DNA of 64,000 bases from Meconema thalassinum (GCA_946902985.2 OX336391.1:76237947-76301946); one strand, 5' to 3'. Counted from the stretch's first letter, positions 1 through 11,255 are shown. Notes: generated by a model not told the origin, from the letters alone. Program-made: numbers and translations.

Positions 1-63
1 CAACATTTTCAGTTAAGCATTCATAAAAGCAGAACACTTTTTCTCATTATGACGTCCACTTAC

Positions 64-122
64 TCATTCGAATGATTTCCACTTGCATCACTTTCTTCAA
101 TCTCGATTTCTTCTTTCATATC
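64..122 (-). CDS. Candidate exon 5 of host regulator gene
   Basis: On the minus strand a short reading segment is bounded by an acceptor (CCCTAG before GATATG) and a strong donor (GTAAGT at 63-58). It enters in phase 0 and is 59 nt long, so it leaves in phase 2, unlike the exons before it. It encodes about 19 residues rich in acid (DMKEEIEIEESDASG), including an MKEE site similar to the IKxE sites of the upstream exons. Order, strand and composition fit the last linker exon before a DNA-binding exon, which would lie off the left edge. Splicing is inferred from sequence only. The exon is short, so a chance match of splice signals cannot be excluded. Confidence 0.5.
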
Positions 123-654
123 CTAGGGATGAGATGAAATAAATTACTTCCTTGCTATCACCCAATACATTTTACACAACAAAATATATAATTGTATTGC
201 TCAGCTCAAATGAAGTAGAAATATTTTCGCCTAACAACCACCAGACACTAATCTCATACCGTCCATCACATCTTAGTAACACAGATGATCGCTATGGCCT
301 CCTTGGTTCTGTAACGTATAATACGCCATCAAACGATCACTCCCTTAGAAACCAAGTGAATCATTGAGTGATAGAAAATGGTGAGATCACTGCCATAATG
401 GAAATAGTATCCTTACGCAAAGTGGAAAAATGAATATTTATTCTTAAATGTTTCGCTGTAAGACCAGAAGAGGGGATAGGATATACTCGGTTAGGAAAGT
501 AGTCAAACTCTTTTTTTTTTTTTTGCGAAAACCTGATGTATTTGAATCAAGCACGCTAGCATTAGTCGACAATGAACCTCCATGTGCATGTGTGAATTTT
601 TTCCCGCCTGTCGATAGTGTCTGTTGCTGGCAAGCACCATTTGAGTGAAGTAAA

Positions 655-1665
655 GTGTACTGCTCTTGTCGGTTTTTCACTGTGATGAAAATGACGCAAC
701 GACTGGAGCAGCACGACTGCATCAAATTTTGCCATAAACTGGTCGACAGTCAGGTGGAAACCAATCGGAAGATTCAAACGCCTTTCGGTGACGATGTTTG
801 GACATCACACAGATTAAGGACTGGTAAACCAGTTTAAAGACGGCTGCACATCTGTGGAGAGTGAGCCACGCTCCACTCGGCCATCATTATGCTGAAATGA
901 CCATGCGATTACCAAAGTGAACGCTGTGGTGATGCGGGACAATCGTGTGACTATCCGAGAAATTGCGGAAGAGGTGGGCATCAGCAATTTTTGGCGCATT
1001 CCATAGTGACCAATGATTTGGCTATGAAGAGAGTGGCGGCGAAATTCGTGCCAAAGCTGCTGACGGCGGAGCAAAAGCAACTTCGTGTTGAAGTCTCCAG
1101 GACATGCTGCACTCCACAAACAAGGACCCTGACTTCCTGAACAACATAATCACTGGTGACGACTCTTGGGTGCATCAGTGCGGCAAGGAAACCAAATACC
1201 AATCGTCACAGTAGATGCATTCCTCGTCACCAAGACCAAAGAAGACCCGCCAAGTGTGCAGCAACGTCACAGTGATGCTGACTGCTCTCTCTGACTCCCG
1301 CAGTGTGGTACACCACGAGCACGCACCACAGGGTCGAACAATCACCAAAGAGTACTACAGGGATGCCTACCATCGCCTAGGTGACGCTGTGTGCTCAACA
1401 GGAAATTGGCGCCTCCATCACGACAATGCTCCAGCACATTCCTCGCACTTGATTCAGACATTTTTGGCGGAAAACCCAGACTCCTGTTGTCCAACAGGCT
1501 CCTTACTCTCCTAGTATGGCCCCCCTGCGACTTCTGGGTGTTCCCAAACTCAAAAGGCCATTGAAAAGAACGTGATTTCAGCCAAGGGAGGACATTTAGG
1601 CAGCAACGACAGCCGAGCTTAACTCAACGCTCGAAGTATGCCAGTTTCTTTTCCCCGTCCAAAGG
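655..1665 (+). pseudogene. Mariner-family transposase remnant
   Basis: A degenerate mariner transposase read across three frames. The N-terminal helix-turn-helix part (655-837) contains CIKFCHKLVDS and KIQTPFGDDVW. The middle (920-1200) contains RVTIREIAEEVGIS and ITGDDSWVHQ, which carries the first catalytic Asp. The C-terminal part has LHHDNAPAHSSHL near 1410-1460 (second catalytic Asp) and, in another frame, PCDFWVFP near 1525-1545 (third Asp). Such enzymes cut and paste DNA at TA sites. Stops and frameshifts make this copy inactive. Terminal inverted repeats were not identified, so the element ends are not drawn. Confidence 0.85.
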
Positions 1666-1834
1666 TCGGATTCTTTTCTAACATGGCTCGTAGGTATCAT
1701 TGAGTATCAAGCGACTAGGCCCGCAATATTTGTACCAGCACATCTTTTGAAAATGAAGGGACAACATTCTTTCAACAAATAACCTATACAATGTTTTACA
1801 AAATATTTTTCACTAAACACTGCAGAAGAGATGA

Positions 1835-2000
1835 AAGTAGAATGTAGGCAGTCGAAATGAAATTCCAGAGGAGTATGGTACAGAATAGAAGAGATCGAGG
1901 GAGAAATGAAGACATTCGATAGGAAGTGAATGTACAGAAGCTAAATGAAAAGCTGCAGCAGAACAGAGTGAGATGGTATGGACATGTGAAAAGGAAGAAT
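1835..2000 (+). pseudogene. LINE reverse-transcriptase C-terminal fragment
   Basis: About 165 bp translate on the plus strand to a segment like the region after the reverse-transcriptase core of many insect LINEs: RSMVQNRRDRGRN, then KLQQNRVRWYGHVKRKNDERI with a few mutations and one stop. The RxRWYGHVxR pattern is typical of that domain. Nothing else of the element survives. It is distinct from the RTE copies elsewhere in the window, whose equivalent block reads RLVGHLLRH or RLIRHILRH. Confidence 0.6.
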
Positions 2001-2379
2001 GATGAAAGAATAAAGTAGACCGTAAAACTATCGTAACATTGGAAAATAGCAGAATTATTACGTTGCACAGAAACAGCGTTTACCTGTGGAAATGGAGTTT
2101 TTGTGAGTTTTTCTCCTACCTATTAGAGCATCCGAATGCCACACAAGAAATAGGCGTCTTGATTTTTTAACATAATCGACGTACGATCAAATATATGAAA
2201 GAAATAAAAAGAATCATGACACATCAGCTGACTTGCAACCTACATAAGATGTCACGAGTGCCGTACATTACCAGACATGAATAGGCGATGAACAATGAAG
2301 CAGTTTTCAGCAAGAGTTACCATGGAAAGAGTTGTTCCAGTTGTATCTCCAGTTCAATGAGAACAGGTCAAGTCTTGTA

Positions 2380-3060
2380 ATGAGACATAAAGTACTAACA
2401 CGATAAGGTACTTACCTCTTTGAAATCAAAAGATGCTGTTTCTGTTTTGATGCATGGAACAAACTCTGGTGTGGAGCATTCTTCAGTTTTAATATCCGCA
2501 GTAAGGTCAGTGTTTTCCTGAAAAGAAATAATTTGTATCACAAATATATTCTTTTACAGAGGTGGAATTACAATTTACAAATGACATATAAATTTACACA
2601 TTTTTAAAAAGAAGTACACTTTTCTGTCATTCCCATTTCCTTGAATTTCTTTCAAATACAATGCATCATGAAAGATCTAAATCAGTAGGCCTATTTACAT
2701 ACAGAATGGAAGTTATTTTCTTTATGTTCTCATAATAAAATAATTACTAGATGTTTGTTTTATTAGGCGATGTCAGTAGACCTCTATATAAATAATTTCT
2801 CTCTGTAGAATAAACATGTAGAATAAAGAAATTGAGAGGGAAAATTTGATGGTCAATGCAGTGCGTACAACTAAGGCGTTAAGAAAAGTATTAACACAGG
2901 GAAATCGCTGCTTATATGAGAAAGCAGATCTGATCAGAATTACTCTAAATTGAAGCGGTAATATTCAAATTTTGTAGATGATGGAGACATCACCATATCA
3001 CAATGTACAAAATTAGTAAAATTGTGAATCAAGAAAACCTGGTATATTAGTGATAATAGT
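2380..3060. repeat. Direct duplication, copy A (exon 4 and flanking intron)
   Basis: This stretch aligns by eye with 7265-8060 in the same orientation. Shared blocks include CGATAAGGTACTTAC at the exon donor, the exon itself, the downstream CACAAATAT block, TCAGTAGGCCTATTTAC, and a block near 3040-3080 around a GGAATGTGGAATAG-like string. The duplication therefore covers one exon plus roughly 500 bp of intron, with about 4.9 kb between copies. The copies differ by many substitutions and indels, so the duplication is old. Confidence 0.8.
2416..2517 (-). CDS. Exon 4 of host regulator gene
   Basis: Minus-strand exon of 102 nt (34 codons). The acceptor is TTTCTTTTCAG and the donor is GTAAGT at 2415-2410; both borders are phase 0. 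The peptide contains DIKTEECSTPEFVPCIKTET, with two IKTE sites. It is clearly paralogous to exon 3 (7305-7445), which carries TPEIVPCIKVDS. IKxE is the consensus SUMO-acceptor pattern and is common in acidic linkers of insect zinc-finger regulators; whether it is modified here is inference. Because the exon is symmetric (0-0), it can be gained, lost or skipped without breaking frame. Confidence 0.75.
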
Positions 3061-3277
3061 TAATGATATTTTGGGACTGTGGAATAGGAAAAAGAAAGAA
3101 GAGAAAGAAAACAAAGATGCTTGTCTAACAAATACAAACATGGCCACAATATTAGATAAATCGATCATTTTCCCCATTTATTATCTCTTGGCAACCCTGA
3201 TAAATTGTTTATCCCATACTGTTTCATCTTTCCTCTGGTGGTTGTGAAACTCCTGTTTCTTCCAACTATTCCAAGTA

Positions 3278-4081
3278 CAGTGAAACTCCTCACTTTGACA
3301 CCCCTATACCCTGGACACCGCTTTTGATTGGACACATTGAATGCACCGTTAAATTCCCTATACATTTGCATATAAAAAATCCTTTGTACCCCTCCACTCT
3401 AAACATTGAACAGCCCTTAAATAATAGTTTGGACAGGGCAATAGAAGCAAAAGAGTGGGATTTCCCTTTGCTTCCTGCTTTAGAAGGGTTGAGTAACAAG
3501 TGCAGTATTGAGATGATTTCAAGGAAGTGTTTGGAAGACATGTGCAAGAAAGTGGGTACAGTAAGTTCAAGGTTAGTGATGAAATCTGTAAATTCCCAGA
3601 ACAGTATAGTCACTCTACAGTTTGGTCAAGGTCTGCCGCAGTGTTTGCTACGTTACTGTATTGCACGGAAGTGTTTCGGTAGTAGAAGTAGTGTACACTT
3701 CAATATGAGTAAACGCAAGTTTGCTGAGTTAACCATTGAGGAGCAAAAACACGTTCATGACCATCTCTCCAATGGAGAAAGCTGCAGGGAACTGGCTGAA
3801 GAGCATGGCATTTCGAAATCTACTGTAACTAACATAAATAACCACAGAATTGCCATTATACAAGCCTGGGAAATAACTATAGTGTCCTAGCAAAAGGAGT
3901 TTGTCGAACCCCTCACGAACGTCATCATAAAGTGCTGGATTATTTTCGCTGCTGTAAAATTAAGAATACTCCTGTCAGGGGTACTCTACTTCAGGAAAAG
4001 ACACCGTGTATATTGGACACCCCACTACATTGGACACATTTTCAACGACCCATAGATGTCTAACTTAGAGGGGCTTCGCTG
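3278..4081 (+). mobile_element. Pogo-like DNA transposon, internally deleted
   Basis: An 804-bp element flanked by TA at 3276-3277 and 4082-4083, the target duplication expected for the pogo/Tigger family. The termini are imperfect inverted repeats: CAGTGAAACTCCTCACTTTG at the left and, read inward from the right, CAGCGAAGCCCCTCTAAGTT. Subterminal GGACACxx and GTGTCCAAT blocks recur on both sides. It keeps only a fragment of the transposase and has no DDE core, so it is non-autonomous. It lies in the host gene intron between exon 4 and exon 3. Confidence 0.85.
3705..3872 (+). pseudogene. CENP-B/pogo-type N-terminal helix-turn-helix
   Basis: Starting at an ATG, the frame reads MSKRKFAELTIEEQKHVHDH and then ELAEEHGISKSTVTNI, which is the first helix-turn-helix of pogo-family transposases (CENP-B N-terminal type), used to bind the terminal repeats. 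The frame is open back to 3324 because upstream sequence happens to be in frame, and it stops at 3890. The second helix-turn-helix and the DDE domain are absent. The deletion therefore leaves a DNA-binding domain within intact element ends. Confidence 0.8.
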
Positions 4082-4844
4082 TATTATGCATTTCTTATGA
4101 TGCTAGAAAGCACTCACCTGCCACATAATTTCAAATTATTGTTAATCATATGGCACCGTCTGGCACTGGTAGAACCCCAACTATATTTAGGTATTTACAA
4201 CTGAATAACACAAGTAATGCAGAGTCGTCATTTGGTGGTAACTCGTAATTTCGTGACGCAATTATATAAATTCATGCCTACTTTTGCAGTGTAAATGCAC
4301 TTTATCAAGCATATTAAGGAAAAATTATTATTAGATTACTTCTGAGGTAGTGACATACCTGGAGTAAATTTAAGCCAATATCACAATTTTACTACGTATG
4401 AAGAAGCGTGCGCCGGATGGTTCTCTATACAACTAACCTTTGTTGAAGTCCAGGGCCTGAATTACCATACACAATATTTTCCTTAGCACACAACACTATA
4501 CTGTCTCTCAATATGCATATACCAACAACATCTTAATTAGTTAATTCTTATTTCTCTTGCATAAATAAATGGGATTGAATTTAGTGAGAGAAAGTAACAA
4601 TCATTGCTCATGTTAAGGAAGCTATTTTAGGGTGAATTTTAGTAGAGAGCAAAATCCGTACCAGCAACAATATTATCACAAGGAATGTAATAGATATCTG
4701 TGTTTTAGACTGCTCATTATTTAATTTACACTAACATGTATTAATTACCACATGTAAAATTATGTCATCACATATATAATTTTATTGAATTTTGTAACAT
4801 AAGTTATTACAATATGTCGTCAAGTGTTTTATACAAGTTTTTTT

Positions 4845-5395
4845 GACTGAAGTTGTTGTTTGAGTCTTCGGTCTACTGACTGGTTTGCTGCAGATTTCCA
4901 TGCCTCCCTATCCTGTGCTAATAATTTCATCTCTACATAGCTACCACACCCAACATCGAAGGCAATCTGTTTAACATATTCTAACCTTGCTTTACCCCTA
5001 CAATTCTTATCCTCGACCCTTTCTTTCATAACTAACTTTGCTATACCAGGGTGTCTTAGTAAGTGTCCTACCAGCCTATCTCTTCTCTTCATTAGTAGTT
5101 GCCAGAAACATCTCTCCTCTCCCAATCCTTGTAATACCTCTCCATTTATAACCCTATCTACACATTTGATCTTAATCATTCTCCAGTACCACCACAATTG
5201 AAATGTTTCAATTCTCCTCCAACAGACCAAGTTTCACTTCCATATAGTGCCACGCTCCAGACAAAGGCTTTCAAAAATGACTTCCTAATACCTAAATCTA
5301 TATTTTCCGTCAACAGATTCCTTTTCTGTAGAAATGCTCTCCTTGACTGTCCTAACCTAATTTGAAATCCTCTTTGCTTCGTCCATCACTGGTTG
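4845..5395 (-). pseudogene. RTE-type LINE, 3' fragment
   Basis: Minus-strand C-terminal part of the same LINE family as the long copy at 59630-62445. The main frame covers 5230-4829 with ERCFWQLLMKRRDRLVGHLL, then VEDKNCRGKARLEYVKQIAF and the terminal LLAQDREAWKSAANQS. Sequence further 5' (5240-5395) matches the family in another frame. The copy is 5'-truncated, as usual for target-primed insertion, and ends near 4845 with the conserved ACTCAAACAACAA 3' terminus. It has no function of its own. Confidence 0.85.
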
Positions 5396-5399
5396 TTAT

Positions 5400-6587
5400 A
5401 TTATATGTTACACATATTGTACAGACTAGAGTATTTTATTATAATATTTTTAGTTTTAAGTCTTATTTAATTAATTAATTAATATGCTGAACATTGTATG
5501 TTTAAACACTCTAATTGTAAGCTTTATATGGTACTAAATATGTATTCAATGAGCATTGACAAGAATCTATTTTTAAGAATTAACTGATACAAGTCAGTAC
5601 AGATCAATGTATGCAAAAATACAACTGGTTAATATCTTTGCCTATTATAACAACCTGCAAACCAGGGGATTTTACTTTCTCCTAGCCTATTGCCAAGAAC
5701 CACATTGTCAAACTTCTTCCTCTAATGCAGTATTCACTCACGTGAGAGCAATCTAAAAGCAACATAGTTTGCCACTAAACCCTAACATGGTCAACCCTCA
5801 TCCTTTAACACGGAATCAGTCCAGTGAGGACAATCTGAAAGGTGACTAATTACTTTCTCTCGGACAGTAGTCAAGAACCAAATGCTTGGCCATGTTCTTC
5901 CACAACCTCATCCCCAAGTAAATAGTCTCACACGAAACTGCTTGGAGACTATCATAACGTGACGTCATGCACTGTCGCAAACCAAGAAAACAAGAATCAA
6001 CTTGTTTGTTAAGTCATGACTAATGTAGTCTCCCATGGACAGAGCTTTTTGGAAAATTTCCCTGTCATACCAACGTCACTAAAACCATGTGTCAGGTAAC
6101 TATGACAACCATCATGGCTGCTGAAGTTACCATGGCAGTCTGTTTTGTTTATAGAGGGAGCCAAATGAAATCAAAATTCATTCTATGGGATTTATGGAGG
6201 AAATCTAGGTGAATTTCACAACTCACAGGTTGGAAAGGCTGATTATCGAAGATAGTTGTTAATTAGTCACCAGGGAAGCTCAAGTTTCTTACAAAGTCAG
6301 CCGAACAGAACGTCAATAAATCTGGGGAATTTTGGGGAAAATCTGGGCATTTTCCCCACTCACAGATTGCAACCCTGTTGATCTATGACGGCCATTGCTA
6401 GTTTACCAGGTCAACGTGATATGGATACATAGTCAAACAGCAAGGAAATTAAAATCTAGTAGATGCTACTGAGTTAGCCTGCAAGGAGTGTGACAGGTTT
6501 ACCGACAATTATGTGCCAGTTGTGATTTCATGAATGGTACTCACGAAAGTAACAAATTAGTAAGCATTGCATTATGAATACACTCGT
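5400..6587. other. Intronic stretch without recognised genes
   Basis: AT-rich sequence with no long reading frame and no family I recognise. Two diverged blocks near 5640-5790 and 5800-5960 look like weak direct repeats, sharing phrases such as TTACTTTCTC and AGTCCAGTGAGGACAATCT against CACGTGAGAGCAATCT. It lies in the host gene intron between exons 3 and 4. Confidence 0.5.
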
Positions 6588-6662
6588 TTAATGATGATGA
6601 TGATGATGATGATGATAATAATTGTTGTTTTAAGGGGACGAACATCTGACTTATTGGCCACT
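6588..6662 (-). repeat. SINE 3' tail with (TGA)n microsatellite
   Basis: Read on the minus strand this is GGCCAATAAGTCAGATGTTC, GTCCCCTTAAAACAACAATT and then a run of (ATC). The same tail occurs at 10704-10760, 18541-18595 and about 30985-31035. It is the conserved 3' end of a retroposon family, followed by a simple-repeat tail. The body upstream of the tail (right of 6662) is too diverged for me to delimit. Confidence 0.7.
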
Positions 6663-7049
6663 AAAACTTGCATAATGTAGACCTAGTACATTGTGACTCG
6701 CATTTAATATAGGCGAAATGAAAATATTCCCACTCGTACCATGGGGATCTGAACTCAGCATGTATTGACCATGAAATGGCAAAAGGAAGGAAGTACAATG
6801 TCCAGTACAAATGAGTAGAAGATATGAAAGTCTCAGCTGGGCCTCGTCTGTTTTAACCCACGACCTACAAGTTGTGAGCCCCTAGGAGAGATAATCTCTG
6901 AATTCCTTTATTAATCCTTAAAGAGGGAAACAGTTAGATTTATAGGCTAAAAATAACTCCACAGGCTGCAGTAGACCACATGGCAATATTTAGGCTCATC
7001 CAATACATAGAGGGTTTACAAATGACTTACAAAAGGCATGAATTTTCAA

Positions 7050-7125
7050 GGTGTTAGCTCATTGGTAAGAGCAACAGTGTACGAAGCCAGCAATCGCTAG
7101 TTCATGTCCGGAATGGGTCAGATAT
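7050..7125 (+). repeat. tRNA-like head of a decayed SINE
   Basis: GGTGTTAGCTCATTGGTAAG near 7053 resembles the 5' half of a tRNA with an A-box-like TAGCTCATTGG. About 40 bp on, AGTTCATGTCC stands where a B box would be. Acceptor-stem pairing is poor, so it is not a tRNA gene. A tRNA-derived SINE promoter is the best reading. The 3' end is not recognisable. Confidence 0.5.
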
Positions 7126-7264
7126 TTTATCACTGCACCTATGATCAAATGGTTCGTGATTTCTGTACAATACACAACCTAACATTTGTCATCAATACAG
7201 TTTTGAAAATACAATTCTGGAATCCCTAAATACCATTTGGTGATGAGATGAACAGAGCATGCCT

Positions 7265-8060
7265 TTTAAAGAGGCATAGAGCACTAATTCGATAAGGTAC
7301 TTACTCTTTTCACAACTGAAGATGCTGAGTCTACTTTGATGCAAGGAACAATCTCCGGTGTAGGACATTCTGCTTTATTGGATGGAACTAGCTGCGATGT
7401 GGGACATGATTGAATCTTAATATCCCTGTTAGGATGAGCATCAATCTGCAGAGAAATGACTTGCTTCACAAATATGTTTCTTTGCATAGGTGGAATTATA
7501 TCTTACATATGATTTGCACAATTTACGCTGGGGGAATCTGAGAACAAAATAAACACTTATCGGGTTTCCATTTCCTTTCATTTATTCCAAGCACAATACA
7601 ACATAGACGGCCTAGATCAGTAGGCCTATTTACGCACTTAATTGCAGTTATTTTTATATCAACACAAAATGAAATGCAGGACTTGTGAGGTCTATTGTGT
7701 GTCGTCGATTTTATAGTATTCAGTTGATCTTTATATAAACAACCCTCGTTATAAATAATAGACCATGAAGTATTCACAATAAGGGAAATGTGAGAGACGA
7801 TTTGATAGTTAAGGCGGTTCATAAAAACAAGACATAAAAAAAGCAAGAAAGAGGAACAATGCCTCCTATGCGGGAAGTAATGGGTGCAGCAGATTTGCTA
7901 AAAAATACACTTAAATGAAAATTGTTACATCAAAGTTTGCAGAAGATGGAGATTAGAATCAGAATATTACTAAATAGTGAACTGAGGATGCCAGGTAAAT
8001 TACTGATATTAATCAATGTTACCTGGGGAATGTGGAATAGTAAAGTAACAGAAGTTAAAC
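7265..8060. repeat. Direct duplication, copy B (exon 3 and flanking intron)
   Basis: Partner of 2380-3060, same orientation. This copy carries exon 3 (7305-7445). It retains the shared donor block CGATAAGGTACTTAC, the acceptor side with a CTTCACAAATATG block, and TCAGTAGGCCTATTTACG downstream. The exon in this copy is 39 nt longer than in copy A, a difference of exactly 13 codons. Confidence 0.8.
7305..7445 (-). CDS. Exon 3 of host regulator gene
   Basis: Minus-strand exon of 141 nt (47 codons). The acceptor is TTTCTCTGCAG and the donor is GTAAGT at 7304-7299; both borders are phase 0. The peptide holds DIKIQSCPTSQLVPSNKAEC and then TPEIVPCIKVDSASS. The C-terminal half is the repeat shared with exon 4 (TPEFVPCIKTETAS). 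The first lysine motif has decayed (IKIQ), while the second keeps a hydrophobic-K-x-acid pattern (IKVD). Not recognised as a named gene. Confidence 0.75.
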
Positions 8061-8224
8061 AAAATGAAAATACAAGTCAGACAGTATCCTAATCAATGAA
8101 ACTACCTTGAAGTTTAGGACAGCTTCTCCGTATCACTCTGAACAAGACTGGGCTGCCATTTCCCAAGGAGACCTTACACATCCTAACTCAATGTATGCCC
8201 ACAACAGTGTTGTTTATTTTTAGC

Positions 8225-8770
8225 AACTAGGTATAATGTAGGAGTGTTGAGTACATACCATTCATGTAGGTTCCTTGGCCAGGATATCCTCCTCCTTCCT
8301 CGGCCTCTCTTACCTTAAATTTTTCCTTCAATAATGATCTGAGGAAGAGTATATTTATCATTACGAATCATATGACCAATGTATCGAAGCTTGGACTTTT
8401 TGAAGGTATGTAAGACCTCCAAGTCTTTGTGCAGGCAATCGAGCACTTCGGTGTTACGTACTTGATCGATCCATGATATTCTGAGCATGAGTCTGCAGCA
8501 CCACAACTCAAAGGCTTGAAGTTTTTACTGGTATTTCCGTGAGAGTCCAGGCTTCAGCTCCATACCTCAGGATAGAGAAAATGTAACATCGAAGTAGACG
8601 GAGACGAAGAGCGATATTAATGTCTCTGTTGCACAGTAGTTTATTCATTTTCTTAAATGCAGCTCTTGCCTGTTCAATGCGGGATCTAATTTCAATAGCA
8701 TTTTTCCAATTATGATCAAGTATGTAGCCAAGGTATTTTAGATGCTGAACTTGTTCCAGTTTCATCCCAG
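8225..8770 (-). pseudogene. LINE reverse-transcriptase C-terminal fragment
   Basis: Two overlapping minus-strand frames (8765-8508 and 8506-8315) give the part of a LINE reverse transcriptase after the catalytic core: VQHLKYLGYILDHNWKNAIE, LRLLRCYIFSILRYGAEAWT, then LMLRISWIDQVRNTEVLDCL. A trailing stretch near 8230-8310 resembles the usual KGRRGRPRxSW end. It is a different family from the RTE copies. The 5' end is truncated and abuts the plus-strand I-clade fragment head to head. Confidence 0.8.
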
Positions 8771-8784
8771 CTCAATATTATAGT

Positions 8785-10235
8785 GCCAAAAATATGGCCG
8801 TCGCTGAACGACAGCTGCAGCAAGCTATTCGGAGAGTAGATCAGAACGTAGCTTTCGGTTTTCAACCGCTAAGACTTCGGTTATCCTTTTCTGCCGAAAG
8901 CGCACCCTCCATCCTGATCCTGCACTTTATCTAGGCAGAGCAGCTTTGCCTGTTCATACTGTGTACCGATTCCATGGGCTCCTTTTCGATCAGAAGTTAA
9001 CATGGGAGCCACACGTGCGGTGTTTGAAAACTGCCTGCGCAAATAAGGTTAACATGTTGAGATTTCTTAGAGGCACATCGTGGGGGGCGGACCGCTCGGT
9101 GCTCCTACGTTTTTATAGGACACTGATTCTGTCTCGTCTCGATTATGGCAGTGTTTCATATGGTTCGGCCCGCAAGTCAGTACTTGGTAAACTGGATAGC
9201 GTCCACCACGGTGGGGTGAGGCTGGCAACTGGAGCTCTTCGGACAAGCCCAGTCGTCAGCTTGCTCGCTGAGGCTGGTGTACCTCCTTTACAACTTTGGC
9301 ACCAACAAGTGCCGCTGACCTATGCCACTTCATCCAAGTTACCCATGTTTGTTTCATAATGTGAATCGCCAGCTGTATGGTACGCTCGTTCGAGCTACTC
9401 GGCCAGCAGGGATTCGCTTGGATGACGCCAATCGGCAGTTCCGTATTCCTTGTGTCTCCTGTATCGTCCGAGTACCTATCAAGGCCCCTCCGTGGATGGT
9501 TTCTCGCCCTGATATCATCCTCGATCTGCACACCGGCCCTAAGGCGGACTCCTCTGTCCATCGGAGGCTGTTCCGGTCCGTGGTGGGCCGGTATTCAGGA
9601 TCAGGCTTCTATTCACGAACGGTTCGAGGGTCAACGAGAAAGTATGCTGTGCATATGTGTTTGAGGATCATCGGTTTCTCATTTCATTTCCAGAGGCCTG
9701 TGGCATGTACACTGCGGAGCTCTATGCCATCTTAGAGGCTCTGCGGTACACGTTAACAGACAATCACCAGCACGTTCTTGTGGGTACGGACTCTCTTAGT
9801 GCGCTGCAAGCGATTGATGTGTGTTTCCCGAAGCACCCACTGGTCCAGATTATGCACGACCTGCTAGTCAGTGCGTGTAACGCTGGAACCGGGGTGATCT
9901 TTGTGTGGCTTCCCAGCCACATTGGTATTGCGGGATACGAGCTTGCGGATCAGGCGGCAAGAGAGGCAGTCGCACTGCCCTCGCTACCGTATAAGGTCCC
10001 TGCTAGTGATGTATGCGACATTCGATCCTGCCGCATTGGGAGGAAGTGTGGCGTGCCACGCCTCTGCCCAACAAACTGAGAGGCATCAAGGAGACAACAA
10101 AGGTGTGGAAATCTTCCTTCCGATCAATCCAGTAGGAAGCTGTGGTACTCTATCGACTCCGGATTGGCCATAGGATTGCTATGCACTTCCACTTGCTAAA
10201 GAGAGAATGAACCCCCCCCCCCCCCCTGTGTGACA
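8785..10235 (+). pseudogene. I-clade LINE fragment with RNase H domain
   Basis: Several broken plus-strand frames form the C-terminal half of an I-type LINE ORF2. End of reverse transcriptase: FHGLLFDQKLTWEPHVRCLK and LILSRLDYGSVSYGSARK (8946-9250). RNase H domain near 9657-10000: AELYAILEALRYTL, LVGTDSLSALQAI and FVWLPSHIGIAGYELADQAA, with the expected acidic and His residues. The tail has TNKLRGIKETTKVWKSSFRS and a run of C at 10211-10227. The element stops at about 10235, which is also the outer edge of the large inverted duplication. Inactive. Confidence 0.85.
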
Positions 10236-10703
10236 CCCTAAAATCGATGGTATTAGGAAAGTGTAGATAAGGGTCACTTAAGGTGGGAATATTAAGGCAC
10301 CTTATTTCCACTGAGGTTACACTAGAATATACCAAGGGAGGTCGAAAGGAAAGATGTAAGAGAAGATCCCGGCGAAAGAAAGTAAAACCAATGTCCAGCC
10401 TAGCAGTGATCACGTATGTCTACTACTAGCTGTGAGCCCCTGAGGAGTTAGACTATATATTCTATGTATTTACTGGAGACATTCTTGGTGAGGGTAAATG
10501 TAAGGTTGTATTGTACAGAATAGACCGACCCTCAGGCTCCTTCCTTATATCAAGAATTGACAAACATCTGCCTCAGGAGTGAGCCGTTTGTGGTGTTATT
10601 GGTTAGCACATGTCTGCGAAACATAAGGTAGATAGTAAATCATTACTTATATCATAACTGACGGCGTAATAAGGAACTAACTAGCTAGAGCTTGAATTTC
10701 AGT

Positions 10704-10760
10704 GATAGGGACCAATAACCTAGATGTCAGGCCCCTTAGAACAACACTCATCGCCATCAT
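10704..10760 (+). repeat. SINE 3' tail
   Basis: GGGACCAATAACCTAGATGT, CAGGCCCCTTAGAACAACA and a degenerate (TCATC) tail match the tails at 18541-18595 and 6588-6662. The body upstream is not recognisable. It lies in the left arm; I do not see it at the matching place in the right arm (37010-37040). Confidence 0.65.
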
Positions 10761-10884
10761 CTTGAATTTGAGTGACAGTCCTCCACAATACCCCAGTTGT
10801 CATTAAGCTCTACGATAAACAAACAGAAGCAGATTTAGGTTTCACATATCGACAACGCATTATCGAGTATTAATTGTGCCCTTA

Positions 10885-11255
10885 AAGTGCCACGGTGGTT
10901 GAGTGGTTATCGTGCCATACTACCAACCCAAGTTTGCAGGCTCGCTCCTGGTCGTGGTAAGTGATTTTCTTTAAAAGGCAACCGAAATCACGGCATGCAT
11001 GTTAAGAAACCCATTTGAATTCAGTAGGCCGTGTTCATAATGGCAAAATTTAATATCGGAATTTTCTGCCAAAACAAAGTTCCTCCTTTCTCTACCTGAA
11101 AGTGCTCTAGTGTCAAGGAGCTTACATAACTAACCTCCTTGACTTTCATAGCGCCACAAGAAACGACCAAATTCGACATGTAAGCTGCCCTCTGGGCATC
11201 AAATATCAAAGCTAGCACCCGGCACCGAGGCCATACGATACTATACCTACAATAG
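10885..11255 (+). repeat. tRNA-derived SINE, left-arm copy
   Basis: Same family as the SINE at 37998-38382. The head GTGCCACGGTGGTTGAGTGG and a B-box-like region near 10940 come from a tRNA. The body carries CCCATTTGAATTCAGTAGGC, CGTGTTCATAATGGCAAAAT, AAGTTCCTCCTTTCTCTACC and GAGGCCATACGAT at the 3' end. The homologous place in the right arm (about 36880-36890) has no SINE, so it inserted after the arms were formed or was lost from the other arm. Confidence 0.85.

Noticed and set aside
7053..7120. Candidate tRNA gene
   Set aside because: Box-like motifs are present but the acceptor and T stems do not pair; read as a SINE head.
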